A DNA stretch of 8,529 bases from contig JALRDG010000015.1 in NCBI GenBank assembly GCA_023257055.1, positions 1 through 8,529 of the forward strand, in the 5' to 3' direction. The translations under genes and the position numbers were made by a program. Below the pieces are notes generated by a model that saw only the letters and a list, made by a program, of their open reading frames with translations, ran no database searches and was not told the DNA's origin. Source of the stretch: Candidatus Saccharimonadia bacterium (GTDB taxonomy: Bacteria > Patescibacteriota > Saccharimonadia > Saccharimonadales > Saccharimonadaceae). This document shows, piece by piece, positions 5,531 to 8,529 of this stretch (positions within the stretch are counted from its first letter, which is position 1; each line of letters begins with the position of its first letter).

Positions 5531-5755
5531 ATGGCGAGTCAAAAGGAAGTAATCAAGATGCAGGGAAAGGTAGTGGAAGCACTGCCTAATACTCAATTCA
5601 AGGTAGAACTTGAGAATGGCCATAGTATTATTGCCCATATTAGCGGAAAGATGCGCAAGCACTATATTCGTCTAGTACCGGGCGATAAGGTAGAAGTTGA
5701 GATGACCCCTTACGATCTTACGAAGGGCAGAATCAGCTTCCGCCTCAAGGATTAA
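5531..5755 (+). CDS. infA: Translation initiation factor IF-1
   Basis: Binds the 30S A site during initiation. The 74-residue product is a single S1-type OB-fold matching the family throughout: VVEALPNTQFKVELENGH (residues 14-31), IIAHISGKMRKHYIRLVPGD (33-52), and YDLTKGRISFRLK. I keep ATG 5531 because MASQKEVIKMQG aligns with the conserved N-terminus (compare MAKEDNIEMQG in E. coli). However, no Shine-Dalgarno sequence precedes it and the predicted leader is about nine bases. An in-frame ATG at 5558 has AAGGAAG (5543-5549) at ideal spacing and would give a protein nine residues shorter. Confidence 0.97.
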   Translation: MASQKEVIKMQGKVVEALPNTQFKVELENGHSIIAHISGKMRKHYIRLVPGDKVEVEMTPYDLTKGRISFRLKD

Positions 5756-5785
5756 ATTTAAGGGAGAGGAGTTTTTGTAGCGCTC

Positions 5786-5902
5786 ATGAAAGTTCGTGCG
5801 AGTGTAAAAAAAATCAGTCCCGATGACCAGTTAGTGCGCCGTAAGGGGCGCTTGCGTGTCATCAACAAGAAAAAACCTAAGAATAAGCAAAGGCAGGGTT
5901 AA
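5786..5902 (+). CDS. rpmJ: 50S ribosomal protein bL36, cysteine-free form
   Basis: A 38-residue protein of the 50S subunit beside 23S rRNA. The start MKVRASVKKI and end KNKQRQG are the invariant bL36 ends, with VRRKGRLRVI in the middle. The usual zinc ligands are missing: ICEKC is replaced by ISPDDQ (residues 10-15), and the downstream cysteine and histidine positions are Asn/Lys (INKKKPKN). It is therefore a C-minus bL36. A long purine run AGGGAGAGGAG (5761-5771) is the likely ribosome site, although 14 bases from the ATG. The gene lies in its canonical place between infA and rpsM, with two bases before rpsM. A run of eight A's (5806-5813) encodes Lys8-Lys9. Confidence 0.96.
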   Translation: MKVRASVKKISPDDQLVRRKGRLRVINKKKPKNKQRQG

Positions 5903-5904
5903 GC

Positions 5905-6291
5905 ATGGCTCGAATTGCTGGGGTTACGATCCCATCAGAGAAGCAAGTTCAGATCGCTCTTACATACGTGTATGGAATCGGTCCGAAGTTTGCTGGAGAC
6001 ATCCTTGCGGCGGCAAATATTGAGCCGACCACTCGGGTGAAGGATCTCACCGAGGCTGAAGAACAACGTATTCGTGAAATTATCGATGCCGAATACACCA
6101 CCGAAGGTGATCTCCAGCGCTTGGTAACTAATAACATTAAGCGCCTAAAGGATGTGAACGCCTACCGTGGTCTTCGGCATAAATCCGGACTACCAGTACG
6201 CGGACAGCGAACTCGAACGAACGCACGAACTCGCAAGGGTCGCGCCGTCGCAGTTGGTGGCTCACAACCTAAAGCAGCAAGTAAGACGTAG
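5905..6291 (+). CDS. rpsM: 30S ribosomal protein uS13
   Basis: 30S head protein forming intersubunit bridges and contacting P-site tRNA with its basic tail. The 128-residue product starts MARIAGVTIPSEKQVQIAL and contains the helix-two-turn-helix region YVYGIGPKFAGDIL (about 22-35). It ends with the family signature YRGLRHKSGLPVRGQRTRTN (about 88-107) followed by ARTRKG. The C-terminal tail (VAVGGSQPKAASKT) is somewhat longer and less basic than in E. coli. A CAGGG at 5894-5898 inside the end of rpmJ probably serves as ribosome site. The gene is two bases from rpmJ and 15 bases from rpsK. Confidence 0.97.
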   Translation: MARIAGVTIPSEKQVQIALTYVYGIGPKFAGDILAAANIEPTTRVKDLTEAEEQRIREIIDAEYTTEGDLQRLVTNNIKRLKDVNAYRGLRHKSGLPVRGQRTRTNARTRKGRAVAVGGSQPKAASKT

Positions 6292-6306
6292 AAAGGAAGC
6301 TAAGAA

Positions 6307-6696
6307 ATGGCAGATGCTAAATCATCTAAGAAAAAGCAGCGCCGATCAGTTCCTTCTGGTCAGCTGCATATTCAGGCAACGTTCAACAATACCATTGTGA
6401 CGTTTACTGATAAAAAGGGTAACGCACTCGCAGCCTCAAGTGCTGGCGCTTGCGGATTCCGCGGTAGCAAGAAGGGTACAGCGTACGCTTCCCAGGTTGC
6501 TGCTGAAAAAGCTGCGGAAGCAGCTAAGGGTCTATATGGCCTTAAATCTGTTGATGTATTCGTTAAAGGCGTTGGCCTTGGCCGCGATGCGGCTATCCGT
6601 GCACGTGGCGGGTTCGACATCGCAGTAGACAGCATTAAGGACGTAACAGGTGTACCACATGGTGGTGTTCGTCCACGTAAGGCACGGAGGGCTTAG
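6307..6696 (+). CDS. rpsK: 30S ribosomal protein uS11
   Basis: Platform protein that contacts 16S rRNA near the E site. The 129-residue product has GQLHIQATFNNTIVTFTD (residues 18-35), SSAGACGFRGSKKGT (44-58), AAEKAAEAA, and VKGVGLGRDAAIRA, which corresponds to the VKGPGXGR motif with the first proline replaced by valine. The end reads VPHGGVRPRKARRA where most bacteria have PHNGCRPPK. The highly conserved Asn-Gly at 119-120 is Gly-Gly here. AAAGGAAG (6292-6299) precedes the ATG by 7 bases. The rpsD start follows the stop by three bases. Confidence 0.97.
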   Translation: MADAKSSKKKQRRSVPSGQLHIQATFNNTIVTFTDKKGNALAASSAGACGFRGSKKGTAYASQVAAEKAAEAAKGLYGLKSVDVFVKGVGLGRDAAIRARGGFDIAVDSIKDVTGVPHGGVRPRKARRA

Positions 6697-6699
6697 GAT

Positions 6700-7326
6700 A
6701 TGGCACGTGATACATCATCAATCGTCAAGCAGAGCCGTCGCGAAGGCTACGCACTGCATCCAAAAGCACACAAGGTACTTGCACGTAAGTCAGGCATTCC
6801 TGGCCAGCACGCGCACGGTCGTCAAAACAAGCCTAGCTTGTATGCTACGCAGCTACGCGAGAAGCAAAAAGTTCGTCGTACATACGGCCTACTAGAAAAG
6901 CAATTTGCTCGTCTAATGAATGAAGCTGACCGCGCAAGCGGCGCCGGCGTTCTTCCAGGTGAGCTCCTTCTTCAACTGCTCGAGCGTCGTATTGACAACG
7001 CCGTGTACCGCGCAGGCTTCGCAACAAGCCGTCGTGCTGCACGTCAGCTTGTCAGTCACGGTCACTTTATGCTAAACGGTCGCCGCGTTGACATTCCGTC
7101 AATCCGACTAAAAGCTGGTGACGTACTTGAAGTACGCGAAAAGAGCCGAAAATCTGGCTACTTTGCTGCCATCGACGATGTCGTAGGCAATACTTCGCAA
7201 AGTCCACTAAGCTGGCTTAAGAGCGATGTAAAGAAGTTCAAAATCGAAATCACTGGTCTTCCAAAGCGTGAAGAAGCTGAAGTAGAGATCAATGAGCAAC
7301 TAATTGTTGAGTACTACTCACGATAA
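6700..7326 (+). CDS. rpsD: 30S ribosomal protein uS4
   Basis: Primary 16S rRNA-binding protein at the 5' domain, also lining the mRNA entry channel. The 208-residue product has the N-terminal region with GIPGQHAHGRQNKPSLYA (32-49) and QLREKQKVRRTYG (51-63). The S4 RNA-binding domain lies at about 96-150 (RRIDNAVYRAGFATSRRAAR, LVSHGHFMLNGRRVDIPS), and the typical end is INEQLIVEYYSR. There are no cysteines, so it lacks the N-terminal zinc knuckle (C-minus form). GGAGG (6686-6690) precedes the ATG by nine bases. It lies between rpsK and rpoA as in the alpha operon, where in E. coli it is the translational repressor. Confidence 0.97.
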   Translation: MARDTSSIVKQSRREGYALHPKAHKVLARKSGIPGQHAHGRQNKPSLYATQLREKQKVRRTYGLLEKQFARLMNEADRASGAGVLPGELLLQLLERRIDNAVYRAGFATSRRAARQLVSHGHFMLNGRRVDIPSIRLKAGDVLEVREKSRKSGYFAAIDDVVGNTSQSPLSWLKSDVKKFKIEITGLPKREEAEVEINEQLIVEYYSR

Positions 7327-7351
7327 AGGGTAAGGGAGTTATATAACTACT

Positions 7352-8314
7352 ATGTCAAAAGCAATTTACAATCCTGCGCTATCTTCTATCGAAGAACACT
7401 CTGATACTAGCGCGACCTTTATCGTCGAGCCATTGCACGCCGGATACGGCAACACGCTTGGCAACAGCTTGCGTCGCGTACTGCTTTCGAGCGTACAGGG
7501 TGCTGCAATCGTTGCTTTTCGTATCGAAGGCGCAACGCACGAGTTTACGACTGTTTCTGGTATCAAAGAAGATGTCGTAGACATCATGTTGAACCTAAAG
7601 AACGTTCGTTTGAAGGTTCACACAGATCAGCCTGTTGAGCTTCGTCTAGAAAAGTCTGGTGCTGGCACTATTACCGCTGCCGACATCAAAACGACTGCTG
7701 ACGTTGAAGTCATCAACCCAGACCAACTGATCGCAACGATTGACGACCCAAAGAAATCTGTGGTTATCGATCTCGTCGTAGAGTCTGGTCGTGGCTACCG
7801 TACTATCGAAGAATCGAGCGCTGAACGTATTCACAGCGACATGATCGCCTTGGATGCCGTATTCACCCCAGTTCTTCGTGTTCGCTACAAGGTTGACTCG
7901 ACTCGTGTTGGTCAAGAAACTAACCTCGACAAGCTTGCATTGACCGTTGAAACTGATGGCTCAATTACTGCACGCGAAGCATTCGAAGAAGCTGCGCTGC
8001 GTGAACTTGAAGAAGAAACGGGTGTTTCTCGCGATTTGGTTCGGATCGAAGCGGAAAACGAGGGTTGGCTTGCCTATGATCTGCCGCTTGAATTGTTGGA
8101 TAAGCTTTGGGGTGGAAAATATCGCGGGCAGGAACAAAAATGGTTCCGCATGCGGTTTTTGGGTTCTGATGAACAGGTGAACATTGAAACGGATCATCCT
8201 GAATTCGCAGAATGGAAATGGATCGACCAATCTGAAATGGTCGATGCCATTGTTCCGTTCAAACGGGATGTTTACATCGCGGTTTTGGATCAGATTGGAA
8301 ATGTAAAACCCTAG
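7352..8314 (+). CDS. rpoA: RNA polymerase alpha N-terminal domain joined in frame to an RppH-type Nudix fragment
   Basis: Residues 1-215 are the alpha N-terminal dimerisation and assembly domain: HAGYGNTLGNSLRRVLLSS (29-47), IEGATHEFTTVSGIKEDVVD (58-77), then LDKLALTVETDGSITAREAF (192-211) near the end of the domain. From about residue 216 the sequence stops resembling alpha. LRELEEETGV (216-225), KYRGQEQKWFRMRFLG (256-271), INIETDHPEF-like VNIETDHPEF (276-285) and FKRDVY (303-308) are RppH RNA pyrophosphohydrolase features of alphaproteobacterial type. The alpha C-terminal domain is absent. CGG arginine codons are absent from the alpha part (0 of 12) but make up 3 of 7 after it. The start follows AAGGGAG (7332-7338) with a 13-base spacer containing the palindrome AGTTATATAACT. 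I regard the alpha part as a true rpoA truncated by a probable assembly join. Confidence 0.9.
   Translation: MSKAIYNPALSSIEEHSDTSATFIVEPLHAGYGNTLGNSLRRVLLSSVQGAAIVAFRIEGATHEFTTVSGIKEDVVDIMLNLKNVRLKVHTDQPVELRLEKSGAGTITAADIKTTADVEVINPDQLIATIDDPKKSVVIDLVVESGRGYRTIEESSAERIHSDMIALDAVFTPVLRVRYKVDSTRVGQETNLDKLALTVETDGSITAREAFEEAALRELEEETGVSRDLVRIEAENEGWLAYDLPLELLDKLWGGKYRGQEQKWFRMRFLGSDEQVNIETDHPEFAEWKWIDQSEMVDAIVPFKRDVYIAVLDQIGNVKP
7997..8314 (+). other. RppH (Nudix RNA pyrophosphohydrolase) C-terminal segment, probably foreign to this genome
   Basis: This encodes residues 216-320 of the fused frame. It holds the second half of a Nudix box (REXXEEXG: RELEEETG at 217-224) and the downstream RppH-specific region YRGQEQKWF, DHPEFAEWKWID and VPFKRDVY. 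RppH removes pyrophosphate from 5'-triphosphorylated mRNA to trigger decay. The N-terminal part of the fold, including the strand usually read as WQMPQGGID, is missing, so it could not be a complete enzyme on its own. It ends TAG at 8312-8314, where a convergent ORF's stop overlaps it. I see it as a fragment of an alphaproteobacterial rppH. Confidence 0.75.
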
Positions 8315-8475
8315 ACGAAATAAACATAGAAATCGCGCAATGCCTCCCCCTCTAAATCGCGGGTTTTGCGATGCTCTTTCTCCTTCATAAAGATGTGATT
8401 GTCTGTCAATTCCGCGCCTACGGCGTCACACAGATCCGTGTCAGCACGCAAATCCGCAATCAACGCAACCCGCAC
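8311..8475 (-). CDS. Short convergent ORF of unknown function in the foreign-looking tail
   Basis: A 54-codon minus-strand frame starts at GTG 8475 and ends at a TAG that shares CTAG with the end of the upstream frame. The product reads VRVALIADLRADTDLCDAVG, then AELTDNHIFMKEKEHRKTRD and a short end FYVYFV. I do not recognise it. No ribosome site precedes the GTG, and an in-frame TGA lies four codons upstream of it. It may therefore be the 3' end of a gene whose start is broken or lies beyond the window, or not a gene. The convergent overlapping stops are typical of compact genomes. Confidence 0.35.
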   Translation of the reverse strand: MRVALIADLRADTDLCDAVGAELTDNHIFMKEKEHRKTRDLEGEALRDFYVYFV

Positions 8476-8487
8476 TGCGCTCGTTCA

Positions 8488-8505
8488 TGGAAGAGTTCTC
8501 TTCCA
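8488..8505. repeat. Short inverted repeat near the right edge
   Basis: TGGAAGAG (8488-8495) and CTCTTCCA (8498-8505) form perfect 8-bp arms around TT. With a two-base loop it is a poor RNA hairpin but a possible dyad binding site. It lies upstream of the convergent minus-strand ORF, within the foreign-looking segment. Confidence 0.4.
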
Positions 8506-8529
8506 CGACCGTATTTGTGTTGACCTGCA

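Noticed and set aside
5806..5813. A8 run in rpmJ as a programmed slippage site
   Set aside because: The zero-frame product is a complete bL36 and no alternative frame offers a sensible product.
1..7326. UGA-to-glycine recoding
   Set aside because: Glycine is encoded by ordinary GGN codons throughout and no in-frame TGA occurs within the genes.
1..8529. CRISPR arrays, tRNA or rRNA genes, transposases, attachment sites
   Set aside because: None seen on either strand; the only repeats are the short hairpins and dyads listed.

Overview
The window is a ribosomal-protein / transcription gene cluster (the spc and alpha operons) with every recognised gene on the + strand. It most likely comes from a Candidate Phyla Radiation bacterium (Patescibacteria), and Saccharibacteria is my best guess. 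Reasons: rpmD (uL30) is missing between rpsE and rplO, a known loss in that group; the proteins are compact; uS14, uS4 and bL36 are all zinc-free forms; UGA is not recoded to glycine, which argues against Gracilibacteria and Absconditabacteria. The phylum call is inference from gene content, not from a tree.

Region 1 (1-2853) is rpsN, rpsH, an undocumented 53-residue ORF, rplF, rplR, rpsE and rplO. Spacing is tight (rpsE and rplO overlap by one base). The block ends in a strong intrinsic terminator at 2865-2899. Region 2 (2899-3397) is an inserted single-gene unit: a promoter whose -10 box sits inside a 9-bp inverted repeat, a three-helix membrane protein of unknown function, and its own terminator. 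Region 3 (3410-4948) is secY with its own -10 box and a long downstream hairpin. Region 4 (4949-5530) stands where many bacteria have adk and map. It holds an unrecognised 129-residue soluble protein, then a 153-base gap with two overlapping hairpins and a strong promoter. Region 5 (5531-7996) is infA, rpmJ, rpsM, rpsK, rpsD and the alpha-NTD part of rpoA.

Region 6 (about 7997-8529) does not belong with the rest. Inside rpoA, at the end of the alpha N-terminal domain, the reading frame passes without a break into the C-terminal two-thirds of an alphaproteobacterial-type RppH Nudix hydrolase. Arginine codon use changes at the same point, the alpha C-terminal domain and rplQ are missing, and a short convergent ORF follows. 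A chimeric contig is the most economical explanation.

Functionally, the genes make 30S and 50S ribosomal proteins, initiation factor 1, the SecY channel and the RNA polymerase alpha subunit: one growth-linked translation/secretion/transcription cluster. Two unknown genes with their own signals divide it into separately controllable transcripts. The items I would look at first are the 53-residue ORF between rpsH and rplF, the two inserted unknown genes, the operator-like repeat at 2911-2939, the lost Asn-Gly site in uS11, and the rpoA/rppH junction.
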